Positions 47,484 to 55,130 of a DNA stretch of 64,000 bases are shown here, one piece after another. Under the pieces are notes generated by a model. It searched no databases. It was not told the DNA's origin and saw only the letters and a list, made by a program, of their open reading frames with translations. Origin of the DNA: Paracoccus zhejiangensis (lineage in GTDB: Bacteria; Pseudomonadota; Alphaproteobacteria; Rhodobacterales; Rhodobacteraceae); NCBI RefSeq assembly GCF_002847445.1, contig NZ_CP025430.1, positions 3,592,501-3,656,500 on the forward strand. Reading direction: 5' to 3'. The translations under genes were made by a program, and so were the position numbers. How positions within the stretch are numbered: position 1 is the first letter of the stretch; the number at the start of each line of letters is the position of its first letter.

Positions 47484-48284
47484 ATGACCCAAGCCGACGA
47501 TCCCGCTGCGCGATTGCGCGCGATCCTGACAAGCCAGCCGGGGCTGGCGCTGGCGGTCAGCGGCGGGGTGGACAGCCTGACGCTGGCCCATGGGGTCGCG
47601 CGACTGGCGGGGCAGGTGCCGCGTGTGTTTCACGCCGTCTCGCCCGCCGTGCCCGTGGAGGCGACGGCGCGTGTCCGCCGTCATGCCGAGGCGCATGGCT
47701 GGCAGCTGACGGTGATCGAGGCGGGCGAATTCGCCGATCCCGATTACCTCAGGAATCCGGTCAATCGCTGCTATTTCTGCAAGTCGAACCTTTACGCCCG
47801 GATTGCCGGGGCCACGGATGCCACCATCGCCTCGGGCGCCAATCTGGACGATCTGGGCGATTACCGCCCCGGCCTGACGGCAGCATCCGAGCGGCAGGTG
47901 ATCCATCCTTTCGTGCTGGCCGGCATGGGCAAGGCCGAGATCCGGCGCATGGCGGCGGGCTTCGGCCTCAGCGATGTGCAGGACCTGCCGGCGCAGCCCT
48001 GCCTCGCCAGCCGGATCGAGACCGGGTTGCCGGTGCGCGCCGATGATCTGGCTTTCGTCGCGCGGGTCGAGGCCGCGCTGACCACCCTCGCCGGCCCCGG
48101 CGATCACCGCTGCCGGATCACGGCTGAGGGCGTGCGGATCGAGTTGCAGCCGGAATTGCTGCAGGACGCCGCCCTGATCGCCCGCCTGACCGCCGAGGCC
48201 ACCCGGCTCTGCGGTGCCGATCACCGCATCCTTACCACCATCGGCCCCTATCGCCGCGGATCGGCCTTCCTGCATGACCAGTGA
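47484..48284 (+). CDS. larE: ATP-dependent sulfur transferase LarE, three-cysteine type
   Basis: A 266-residue PP-loop protein that supplies sulfur for the pincer cofactor. The PP-loop SGGVDS is at about residues 26-31. Three cysteines stand out: Cys96 and Cys99 in VNRCYFCKSNLY and Cys173 in PAQPCLASRIETG. The Lactobacillus plantarum enzyme uses a single sacrificial cysteine, whereas three-cysteine LarE proteins carry a [4Fe-4S] cluster and can act catalytically; this one looks like the latter. GGAAGGAGTGCCG precedes the ATG at 47484. It overlaps larB by 11 bp. Confidence 0.93.
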   Translation: MTQADDPAARLRAILTSQPGLALAVSGGVDSLTLAHGVARLAGQVPRVFHAVSPAVPVEATARVRRHAEAHGWQLTVIEAGEFADPDYLRNPVNRCYFCKSNLYARIAGATDATIASGANLDDLGDYRPGLTAASERQVIHPFVLAGMGKAEIRRMAAGFGLSDVQDLPAQPCLASRIETGLPVRADDLAFVARVEAALTTLAGPGDHRCRITAEGVRIELQPELLQDAALIARLTAEATRLCGADHRILTTIGPYRRGSAFLHDQ

Positions 48285-48924
48285 CCCCGGCGATATCCGC
48301 TTCGACTGGCAGCGCCGCGCCCGCACCGGCATCCCCGAGGCCGTGCTGGCCGAGGGAAAGAGCCCCGATCAGCTTGCCCGCATTCTTGCGGAAGCGCGGG
48401 CGCGTCGGACCGTTCTGTTCCTGACACGGCTGCCCCCCGAGATCGCCACAGGCTTTCCCGATCTGGACTATGACCCCATCTCACGCACCGGCATCTTCGG
48501 AATACCCACCCGCCGACCCGAAACGGACGGAAAAATCGCCGTGGTCTGCGCCGGCAGCAGCGATCTGCCTGTGGCTGCCGAGGCCCGCCGCGCCTTGCAG
48601 GTCTTCGGCACCGATGCCCCGCTTTACGCCGATGTCGGCGTGGCCGGTCTCTGGCGGCTGATGGAGGTCGCCGACGAGTTGCGGCAGTTCCGCGTTCTGA
48701 TCGCCGTCGCCGGGATGGAGGGCGCGCTGTTTTCCGTCCTCGCCGGGTTGGTGCCGGGGCTGGTGATCGCCGTGCCCTCGCCGGTGGGCTATGGCGTCTC
48801 GGCGGGCGGGCAGGTGGCGCTGACTGCGGCACTGGCAAGCTGCGCCCCCGGCGTGGTCACCACCAATATCGGCAATGGCTTCGGCGCCGCAGCAGCAGCC
48901 TGGAAGGTCATCGGCGCGGGTTAG
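48274..48924 (+). CDS. larB: Pyridinium dicarboxylate synthase LarB
   Basis: A 216-residue protein related to PurE (AIR carboxylase) that carboxylates and hydrolyses nicotinic acid adenine dinucleotide, the first step of pincer cofactor synthesis. PurE-like features are IAVVCAGSSDLPVAAEARRAL, AVAGMEGALFSVLAGLVPG and VPSPVGYGVSAGG. The N-terminal segment FDWQRRARTGIPEAVLAEGKS is the LarB-specific extension. It starts inside larE and its end overlaps the convergent racemase gene by 4 bp. Confidence 0.93.
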   Translation: MTSDPGDIRFDWQRRARTGIPEAVLAEGKSPDQLARILAEARARRTVLFLTRLPPEIATGFPDLDYDPISRTGIFGIPTRRPETDGKIAVVCAGSSDLPVAAEARRALQVFGTDAPLYADVGVAGLWRLMEVADELRQFRVLIAVAGMEGALFSVLAGLVPGLVIAVPSPVGYGVSAGGQVALTAALASCAPGVVTTNIGNGFGAAAAAWKVIGAG

Positions 48925-50189
48925 GTGCGATTGCCCGCCGCATCGAAGACCGGCAATTCGGCCTCGCCCAGAATCTCGATCGCCGGATTATCGCGCGCCT
49001 CGGGCAGCAGCGCCGTCGAGATACGGATCGTTTCAAGATGTAGCGTATCCGTCAGCCAGACCATGCGCGGGGCCTCGGGGTCGGCGGCATTGCTGGTCTT
49101 CAGCGCCACCTGCAGCGCCGCCTTCTCGCTGTCCATGATGACCGGCAGGCGGGCACTGGCCAGCACGGTCGAGGTGATGCAATTGGCATAGGTGGCCGGA
49201 TAGTCGATCTTCTCGACCAGCCGCCTCGTGCAGATATCGGCCAGCCCGATGCCGGTGGCGTTGCCGCCGCTCTTGGTGCTCAGGTCCAGCACCGCCAGCT
49301 TGCCAACCGTCTGCGCGGTGCGGACATAGGGCGTGCCGGCGCGGCCGGTGATGTTCGGGTCCATGCCGGTGCCAGAGAACTCCTTGCCCATGCGGTCGAC
49401 GATCAGCACGTCCAGCGGATCGAACAGGATGCGTGGCATCCGGGCGCGGGCCATCTGCAGCAGGCCCGGCTCGCGCGAGATGATCTGCGCGCCCGGCACC
49501 AGCTCCAGATGACAGACCCGGTCATAGGCGTTTTCCACCGAGGCGATGCCGAACAGGATCGGCAGGGTGCCAAGGGTCAGCGCCGCCATGTCGCGCACAT
49601 TCTGGCCCATCAGTCCAAAGCCCATGGCATGACAGCTTTCCGCGCCCTTCTGCTTGCCGAGGCCAATGGTCACCATCTTGGCCAGCCCGCTTTCGATCTC
49701 GGCGGAAAAGCTGGTATGCGGCTTCACCCGGTTGATGACGACGATTCCGTCCGCTTGCAGCGCCAGCCGGTCCAGGTAGATCGGCAGGCCGTTCGGGAGG
49801 CTGCCGATCTGGTCGACCTCCATCGACGAGCGGATCTCGCAGCCGGCGCTGTCGGGTGTGACCCCGAGCCCGGCCAGCAACGCGCGCTGACCCTCGGCGC
49901 TGGCGCCACCATGGCTGCCCATGGCCGGCACGATGAAGGGCTCGGCCCCGGCGGCCCGGATCGCGTCGATGGTGGCGCGGACAATGATCGGCAGATCGGC
50001 AAGCCCGCGACTGCCCACACCCACCGCGACGCTCATGCCGGGCCGCAGCCCGTGCGCGCCGTCCATCCGGGCGAATTCGGCGCGGATCGCGGCGGGGATA
50101 TCGGTGATGCGGCTGTCGTCAAAGACCTGCCGCACCGGGGCCATGGCCGGAATCGCAACTTCGCCGATCAGCGTCTCGATGATACCCAT
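48921..50189 (-). CDS. LarA-family nickel-pincer 2-hydroxyacid racemase/epimerase
   Basis: A 422-residue LarA homologue (DUF2088). Probable active-site residues are His93 (AMGSHGGAS), His158 (NRVKPHTSF), Lys171 (SGLAKMVTIG) and His187 (AESCHAMGF). Lys171 and His187 are 16 residues apart, as recalled for the pincer-binding Lys184 and nickel ligand His200 of L. plantarum LarA. Surrounding sequence differs from classical lactate racemase, so another 2-hydroxyacid is likely. GGAGGGGCGAGAC precedes the ATG at 50189. It converges with larB; larB, larC and larE are adjacent and would supply the cofactor. Confidence 0.85.
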   Translation of the reverse strand: MGIIETLIGEVAIPAMAPVRQVFDDSRITDIPAAIRAEFARMDGAHGLRPGMSVAVGVGSRGLADLPIIVRATIDAIRAAGAEPFIVPAMGSHGGASAEGQRALLAGLGVTPDSAGCEIRSSMEVDQIGSLPNGLPIYLDRLALQADGIVVINRVKPHTSFSAEIESGLAKMVTIGLGKQKGAESCHAMGFGLMGQNVRDMAALTLGTLPILFGIASVENAYDRVCHLELVPGAQIISREPGLLQMARARMPRILFDPLDVLIVDRMGKEFSGTGMDPNITGRAGTPYVRTAQTVGKLAVLDLSTKSGGNATGIGLADICTRRLVEKIDYPATYANCITSTVLASARLPVIMDSEKAALQVALKTSNAADPEAPRMVWLTDTLHLETIRISTALLPEARDNPAIEILGEAELPVFDAAGNRT

Positions 50190-50628
50190 GTCTCGCCCCT
50201 CCGCTCTGGGGTCAGACTGACGCCTCGGATGGCGATTGTCCAACCCGTCCCTACCGGGGCGGAAACGGGGCCGCTCAGCCTGTTGCGGGGGTGATTCTCG
50301 CGCCCTCGCATCTTGGCGCTTGGTCAACGGATCGGGGCGAGGTCACGTCACCCGCCTGCGACAACCTGCCGCCTCGCATCGGCGGATCAGACGTTTCGCC
50401 TGAATATCGGGCATTGTGATGCGTTACTTGCGCGTAATGCCGGGCATTCCTTCCGTCCGATGCGGCGGTGCAGCATCAAGAAAACGTCAACGATTGCGGG
50501 GTTTTATGCAGTTCCTGCATATCAGCCCTGCATTCTTGGAGATGGTTTTCTGCATCTGCAAAATCTATTTGCATCGGTATACCGAAACAGCCCGATACGC
50601 GGGCAGATGAACTGAAAAAGGTGACACG
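50190..50628. other. Non-coding gap between the racemase and DUF1127 genes
   Basis: 439 bp with no supported gene. It must contain the minus-strand racemase promoter and the plus-strand DUF1127 promoter. The right part is AT-richer than its surroundings and holds a perfect 12-bp palindrome TCGGTATACCGA (50574-50585), and GCAAA/TTTGC arms at 50558-50572. The clear GntR-type site seen elsewhere in the island was not found here. Confidence 0.6.
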
Positions 50629-50823
50629 ATGTCCGCGATTGACATGAACCGCATGGCCACTGCCTCGCACTCGACCGGCGTTTTCGCCTGGGTGCTCGAG
50701 CGTCTGACCGCCTGGAACGACACGCGCGTGACGCGCAACTCGCTGAGCCGCCTGTCGGATCACGAGCTGAACGACATCGGCCTCTGCCGTGGTGATATCG
50801 AGCGGGTCGCGCGCCGCTTCTGA
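50629..50823 (+). CDS. Small DUF1127 protein
   Basis: A 64-residue basic protein. The C-terminal part NSLSRLSDHELNDIGLCRGD followed by IERVARRF is the conserved DUF1127 motif, found in short alphaproteobacterial proteins, some linked to RNA binding or stress and phosphate adaptation. AAAAAGGTGACACG precedes the ATG. A strong terminator follows, so the gene is monocistronic. Specific role unknown. Confidence 0.85.
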   Translation: MSAIDMNRMATASHSTGVFAWVLERLTAWNDTRVTRNSLSRLSDHELNDIGLCRGDIERVARRF

Positions 50824-50865
50824 GCCGCACCCCTTCCCCCCGGTCCCGGGGTCAACGGGCCAATG

Positions 50866-50899
50866 AAAAACCCCCGATGCGGTGGCAACGGGGGTTTTT
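50866..50899. terminator. Bidirectional terminator
   Basis: A perfect 11-bp inverted repeat (AAAAACCCCCG / CGGGGGTTTTT) with a 12-base loop lies between the DUF1127 gene and prmA, which converge on it. A and T tracts on both sides allow termination in both directions. Confidence 0.9.
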
Positions 50900-50920
50900 G
50901 CATGTCTGAAGCGGGCGAAA

Positions 50921-51793
50921 TCAGCCGCGCTGCATGGTCAGCGTGGTCCATTCGCCCAGCTCGTCCCGACCCTCGAGCTTGAAGGCCTGCGCCTCATAGG
51001 CCGCGATCACCTCGTCGCCCTGTTCGTTCAGGATGCCCGACAGGATGATCCGGCCGCCATGCGCGACATGCTTGTGCATATGCGGCGCAAGGTCGATCAG
51101 CGGCTGTTTCAGGATATTGGCAAAGACCAGATCGAAGGGTTCGCCCTCGTCCAGCATCGGGTGATCAAAGCCCATGGCCTCGATGCAGACCACCCGTCCA
51201 TCCAGCCCGTTGGCGATGACATTGGCGGCGGCGGTATCGACCGCGATCGGGTCAATGTCGCTGGCCAGCACCGTTACGGGCCAGAGCCGCGCGGCCCCCA
51301 TCGCCAGAACCGCCGTGCCGCAGCCGATATCGGCAATGCGCTTGGGGTCGAAACCCGCAACCTGCAGCCGGTCGGCGGCCTCCAAGCAGCCCTTGGTGGT
51401 GCCGTGATGGCCGGTGCCAAAGGCCATGGCGGCCTCGATCCACAGCGGCTCGACCCCCTCGGGGATGCTGTCCGCATCATGGCTGCCATGGACCCAGAAG
51501 CGCCCGGCATGAACCGGCGACAGTTCGCGCTTGACCTTGGCGACCCAGTCGACCTCGGGCAGTTCCGAGATGACGAAGGGCTCTGCCTCATGCGCGGCGG
51601 CCAGCAGTGCCAGCGCCACCTCGTCGGGGGCTTCGGTGAAATAGACCCCGACCTCCCACCGATCCTTGCCATCCTCGATCTCGAAGACGCCGGAACCGAC
51701 GGGTTCCGGGTCCAGCACCTCTTCGCAAGCCTCGGCCAGCGCCGCAGCGCGCGCGTGACACGCCGTATGGGTCAGGGCGGTCCAGGTCGGCAT
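50921..51793 (-). CDS. prmA: Ribosomal protein L11 methyltransferase
   Basis: A 290-residue class I SAM methyltransferase that trimethylates ribosomal protein L11. Motif I is IADIGCGTAVLAMGA, preceded by IEAAMAFGTGHHGTT (family-typical FGTGxHxTT) and followed by LVFANILKQPLIDLAP. Start MPTWTALTH at 51793 overlaps the msrA stop by one base; a longer frame runs into msrA. Confidence 0.94.
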   Translation of the reverse strand: MPTWTALTHTACHARAAALAEACEEVLDPEPVGSGVFEIEDGKDRWEVGVYFTEAPDEVALALLAAAHEAEPFVISELPEVDWVAKVKRELSPVHAGRFWVHGSHDADSIPEGVEPLWIEAAMAFGTGHHGTTKGCLEAADRLQVAGFDPKRIADIGCGTAVLAMGAARLWPVTVLASDIDPIAVDTAAANVIANGLDGRVVCIEAMGFDHPMLDEGEPFDLVFANILKQPLIDLAPHMHKHVAHGGRIILSGILNEQGDEVIAAYEAQAFKLEGRDELGEWTTLTMQRG

Positions 51794-52368
51794 CAGAGAC
51801 CTGCCGGGTTCGGCAGGGCGCAGGCGACGCCGGTGCCCTTCATCGCGCAATACCCGTTCGGGTTATTGTGCAGATATTGCTGATGCGCCTCTTCGGCGGG
51901 CCAGAAGGGGACCTTGTCGATGATCTGGGTGGTCACCTTGCCATAGCCCTCGACCGCCAGCCGGTTGCCATAATCGATCATCGAGGCCTCGGCGGCGGTG
52001 CGCTGGCTGGGGTTCATGGCGACGATCAGGCTGCGATACTGGCTGCCCAGGTCATTGCCTTGCCGGTTGCCCTGCGTCGGGTCGTGGTTTTCCCAGAAGA
52101 GTTGCAGCAGATGCTCATAGCTGATGCGCGAACTGTCATAGACCACACGCACCACCTCGGCATGGCCGGTATCGGTTTCGCAGACCTGGGCATAGGTCGG
52201 GTTCTCGACCTGACCGCCGGCAAAACCCACCTCGGTCAGCCAGACGCCCTCCTGCTGCCAGAACAGCCGCTCGATCCCCCAATAGCAGCCCATGCCGAAA
52301 ATGGCCTCGTCATAGCCCGCGGGGATGGGGCCATTCATGGGCCGGTTGAAGATGGCGTGATTGCTCAT
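51793..52368 (-). CDS. msrA: Peptide methionine sulfoxide reductase A
   Basis: A 191-residue MsrA that reduces methionine-S-sulfoxide. The active-site motif is GMGCYWGIERLF (a Tyr variant of the usual GCFWG). VGFAGGQVENPTYAQVC, DTGHAEVVRV and NDLGSQYRS are conserved, and a resolving Cys lies near the C-terminus (GYCAMKGTGVACALP). AAAGGA precedes the ATG at 52368. A 120-bp gap separates it from xerC. Confidence 0.95.
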   Translation of the reverse strand: MSNHAIFNRPMNGPIPAGYDEAIFGMGCYWGIERLFWQQEGVWLTEVGFAGGQVENPTYAQVCETDTGHAEVVRVVYDSSRISYEHLLQLFWENHDPTQGNRQGNDLGSQYRSLIVAMNPSQRTAAEASMIDYGNRLAVEGYGKVTTQIIDKVPFWPAEEAHQQYLHNNPNGYCAMKGTGVACALPNPAGL

Positions 52369-52488
52369 CGCGCGTCCTTTCCAGTTTCTGCCGAAGAACG
52401 CGAAACGCCCGCCTTGGGTTCGCATCGGCCTTGGCTGCCTATTTGGCGTCCTCAGCGGGAAATTGCCAGAGGCCGCGCATCCGCGCCG

Positions 52489-53424
52489 TTATCCCCGTGG
52501 ATGCGCCGCGCGGTAGACCGCCAGCAGATGCGCGTCATCGACCCCGGTATAGACCTGCGTGGTCGACAGGCTGGCATGGCCCAGCAGTTCCTGGATCGAC
52601 CGCAGATCGCCCCCCGCCGCCAGAAGATGCGTGGCGAAGGAATGGCGCAGCGCATGGGGCGTGGCGGTGGGCGGCAGGCCCATGGCCTGCCTTGCACGGC
52701 GCATGGTGGTTTCCACGATGCCCGCGTTCAGCCGCCCGCCCCGCGCGCCGCGGAACAGCGGCTGGTCGGCCTTCAAGGGCCAGGGGCAGAGGCGCAGGTA
52801 ATCCGCCACCGCCTGATGTGCGACCGGCAGCACCGGCACTTGCCGCTCGCGCCCGCCCTTGCCGCGAATGGTCAGCGCCTCGCGAAACGGCCAGTCGCGG
52901 CCATCGAGGCCGAGCCCCTCGGAGATCCGCAGCCCGCAACCGTAAAGCAGCGTCAGCACGGCGGCATCGCGGGCGGCGATCCAGGGCGTCTCATGCGCCT
53001 CGCCCGCCATGTCCAGCATCTGCCGCGCCTGATCTGGCGCGAGGGGCCGGGGCAGCGAACGGCGGTATTTCGGGCTTCGGGTCGAGAGCGCCGCCGAGAG
53101 GTCGACCCCCTCGCGGTCCGCGATCCAGCGCAGGAAGGACCGCACTGCCGATTGCCGCCGGGCGAGCGACCGCGCGCCCAAACCACGCGCCCGTTCAGCG
53201 GCGGCAAAGGCGCGCAGGTCGGTCTGCTTCAGCCGCGCCAGCCCGCCGGGCAGGGCCGGGGTGCCGTGGTAATCGCCAAGGAAGCGCAGGAAGCTGACCA
53301 GATCGTCACGATAGGCCTTGATCGTATGCGGCGAGCGGTCGCGGGTGCCCGCCTCGACCTCCAGCCAGCGCGCCAGTGCGTCCGACATGGCGGGCGCGAG
53401 GGCAAGCTGGCCCGGCTCGGTCAT
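52489..53424 (-). CDS. xerC: Tyrosine recombinase XerC
   Basis: A 311-residue site-specific recombinase for chromosome dimer resolution. The N-terminal SAM-like domain is followed by catalytic residues: Arg in YGCGLRISEGLGL, Lys in IRGKGGRERQVP, His/Arg in HALRHSFATHLL, His in LLGHASLSTTQVYT and the final Tyr. Its start overlaps the DUF484 gene by 4 bp, the usual chromosomal DUF484-xerC pairing, so it is not a phage integrase. Confidence 0.94.
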   Translation of the reverse strand: MTEPGQLALAPAMSDALARWLEVEAGTRDRSPHTIKAYRDDLVSFLRFLGDYHGTPALPGGLARLKQTDLRAFAAAERARGLGARSLARRQSAVRSFLRWIADREGVDLSAALSTRSPKYRRSLPRPLAPDQARQMLDMAGEAHETPWIAARDAAVLTLLYGCGLRISEGLGLDGRDWPFREALTIRGKGGRERQVPVLPVAHQAVADYLRLCPWPLKADQPLFRGARGGRLNAGIVETTMRRARQAMGLPPTATPHALRHSFATHLLAAGGDLRSIQELLGHASLSTTQVYTGVDDAHLLAVYRAAHPRG

Positions 53425-54104
53425 TCGCGCAGCCAGCCCATCAGCGCCAGCCGGAACACCTGCCCGAAGAAGCGCAACAGGTCGGTGCCATGCGCGGGCG
53501 AGAAACGCCCCGGCTCGGCACTGCCCATCAACAGGAGGGCAGGGGGGTGATCGGGGCCCAGATCCAGCGGGATCAGTGCCTCGGACGCCACTTCCATGCC
53601 ATGCACGGTCTGCGTAATGGCAGCGGCCTTGCGCAGGATGATGTCATCGCCGCGCGGATTGCGCCGTCCCCCGGCGATCAGCCGCGCCACCGCGCCCTTG
53701 GGGGCCAGGATGATCTGGTCGGGCAGGCCCGGCTGCGGTTCGTCGCTTTCAAAGACCAGCCGCAGCGTGTCGACGCGCAGAAGCGGCGCCACCTCGGCCT
53801 GCAGGTTCTCGACGAAGCCGGCGGCATCCTGCGGCTCCAGCAGCGCCAGCACAGCGCGGTGGATCACCGCCATGCCCGACTGGTTGTCGAAGGCGGCCGA
53901 GATCACGCTTTCATGCGCGACCTCCAGCCGGTCGAGGCGCGTCTCCAGCGCCTCCATCGCGCGGCCGCGAATGTCGATCACGTTGTGACCGACCTCCGCC
54001 TCGCGCGCCGCCACCAGCGCCCGCATCAGGTCGCGGTCGCCCAGAAGGACCGACGGATCGGCCAGCAATTTTTCGCGCGTAACGTCGTCCAGAACTGCAC
54101 TCAT
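53421..54104 (-). CDS. DUF484 family protein
   Basis: A 227-residue GAF-like protein of the DUF484 family: a N-terminal helical stretch (ADPSVLLGDRDLMRALVAARE, VIDIRGRAMEALETRLDRLE) and a C-terminal GAF fold ending SPAHGTDLLRFFGQVFRLAL. Such genes are commonly found directly upstream of xerC, as here with a 4-bp overlap. Function unknown. Confidence 0.88.
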   Translation of the reverse strand: MSAVLDDVTREKLLADPSVLLGDRDLMRALVAAREAEVGHNVIDIRGRAMEALETRLDRLEVAHESVISAAFDNQSGMAVIHRAVLALLEPQDAAGFVENLQAEVAPLLRVDTLRLVFESDEPQPGLPDQIILAPKGAVARLIAGGRRNPRGDDIILRKAAAITQTVHGMEVASEALIPLDLGPDHPPALLLMGSAEPGRFSPAHGTDLLRFFGQVFRLALMGWLRE

Positions 54105-54140
54105 GCCTCTGCCCTCGTTTGCCGCGCTTCTTGCGCGGTC

Positions 54141-54794
54141 TCAGCCGATCTTCTGACCGGTCTTTGCCCAGTCCTCATTGAACTGTGCGAGGCCCTTGTC
54201 GGTCAAGGGATGGTTGATCATCGACTTGATTACGCTCGGAGGTGCGGTAATTACGTCAGTCCCGATCTTACCCACCTCGATGATGTGGTTGACCGAACGG
54301 ATCGAGGCGGCAAGGATCTGCGTCTCGTAGCCGTAATTGTCATAGATCTCGCGGATGTCGGCGATCAGGTCGACGCCATCCAGATGGATGTCGTCCAGCC
54401 GGCCGATGAACGGGCTGATGAAGGTGGCACCGGCCTTGGCGGCCAGAATCGCCTGCGCGGCGCTGAAGCACAGGGTCACGTTGACCATGTGCCCGGCATC
54501 CGAGAAATGGCGGCAGGCTTTCAGCCCGTCCCAGGTCAGCGGCACCTTGATGGCGATGTTCGGCGCGATCGCGGCCAGCTTGGTGCCCTCGCGGATCATG
54601 TCCTCGGCCTTCTCGGCCACCACCTCGGCCGAAACCGGGCCCTCGACCATGTCGCAGATTTCCTTGGTGACTTCGATGATGTCGCGGCCGGATTTCAGGA
54701 TCAGCGAGGGGTTGGTGGTCACACCATCGACCATACCCAGGTCGTTCAGTTCCTTGATGGCGGCAACATCGGCGGTATCGACGAAGAATTTCAT
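54141..54794 (-). CDS. tal: Transaldolase (short, TalC/Fsa-like)
   Basis: A 217-residue class I aldolase-fold enzyme of the short transaldolase/fructose-6-phosphate aldolase family. [25 protein letters not shown] and the Schiff-base lysine in NIAIKVPLT are diagnostic; [11 protein letters not shown] follows. It links sedoheptulose-7-phosphate and glyceraldehyde-3-phosphate in the pentose phosphate pathway, downstream in logic of the pentulose kinase at 28602. GAGGAG precedes the ATG at 54794; the longer frame upstream is not family-like. Confidence 0.93.
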   Translation of the reverse strand: MKFFVDTADVAAIKELNDLGMVDGVTTNPSLILKSGRDIIEVTKEICDMVEGPVSAEVVAEKAEDMIREGTKLAAIAPNIAIKVPLTWDGLKACRHFSDAGHMVNVTLCFSAAQAILAAKAGATFISPFIGRLDDIHLDGVDLIADIREIYDNYGYETQILAASIRSVNHIIEVGKIGTDVITAPPSVIKSMINHPLTDKGLAQFNEDWAKTGQKIG

Positions 54795-54869
54795 GGCGGC
54801 GCTCCTCATGCTTGGGGTTGGGGCGGTGATACCGCAAAGGCAGGGCGGCGGAAAGGGTGGCCTGACCTT

Positions 54870-54981
54870 GGCCCGTGCGACCAGCACGGGCCGCGCCCGA
54901 CCCGCCGATCTTGCAGGCCCGGCCCGGAGCAAGGCACGCAGTGCCGCCGGGCCAGCGGACGACCGCCCCCCGGTCGTCCGC
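54870..54981. other. Cluster of stable hairpins in the tal-priA gap
   Basis: The 336-bp gap 54795-55130 has no supported gene but contains consecutive strong inverted repeats: GGCCCGTGC/GCACGGGCC (54870-54892, 5-base loop), GGCAC/GTGCC (54933-54945) enclosed by GGCCCGG/CCGGGCC (54921-54953), and GCGGACGACCG/CGGTCGTCCGC (54955-54981, 5-base loop). These could be the structured leader of tal (minus strand), a small RNA, or termination signals. Confidence 0.45.
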
Positions 54982-55093
54982 TTTGGTGCCGTCCCGCACC
55001 GAACAGCCGTTCGATATGCTGGCACCATAAACCGCCTCCACGAAACGCCAGCAACGGACACCCGCGGTCCTCCGCTGTCCCTCCCCTCGGCTC

Positions 55094-55123
55094 TTGAACT
55101 CGCCCCCCCTCATCGCCTTTATA
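55094..55123 (+). promoter_or_regulatory. Candidate priA promoter giving a leaderless transcript
   Basis: TTGAAC (55094-55099) and TTTATA (55118-55123) are separated by 18 bp. A start site 7-8 bp downstream would coincide with the priA ATG at 55131, and no Shine-Dalgarno sequence is present. Confidence 0.4.
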
Positions 55124-55130
55124 GCGCGTC

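Noticed and set aside
52489..53424. Tyrosine recombinase as a mobile-element integrase
   Set aside because: The coupled DUF484 gene, family length and lack of att-like repeats or phage genes identify housekeeping XerC. The tRNA-Leu gene is far away and intact.
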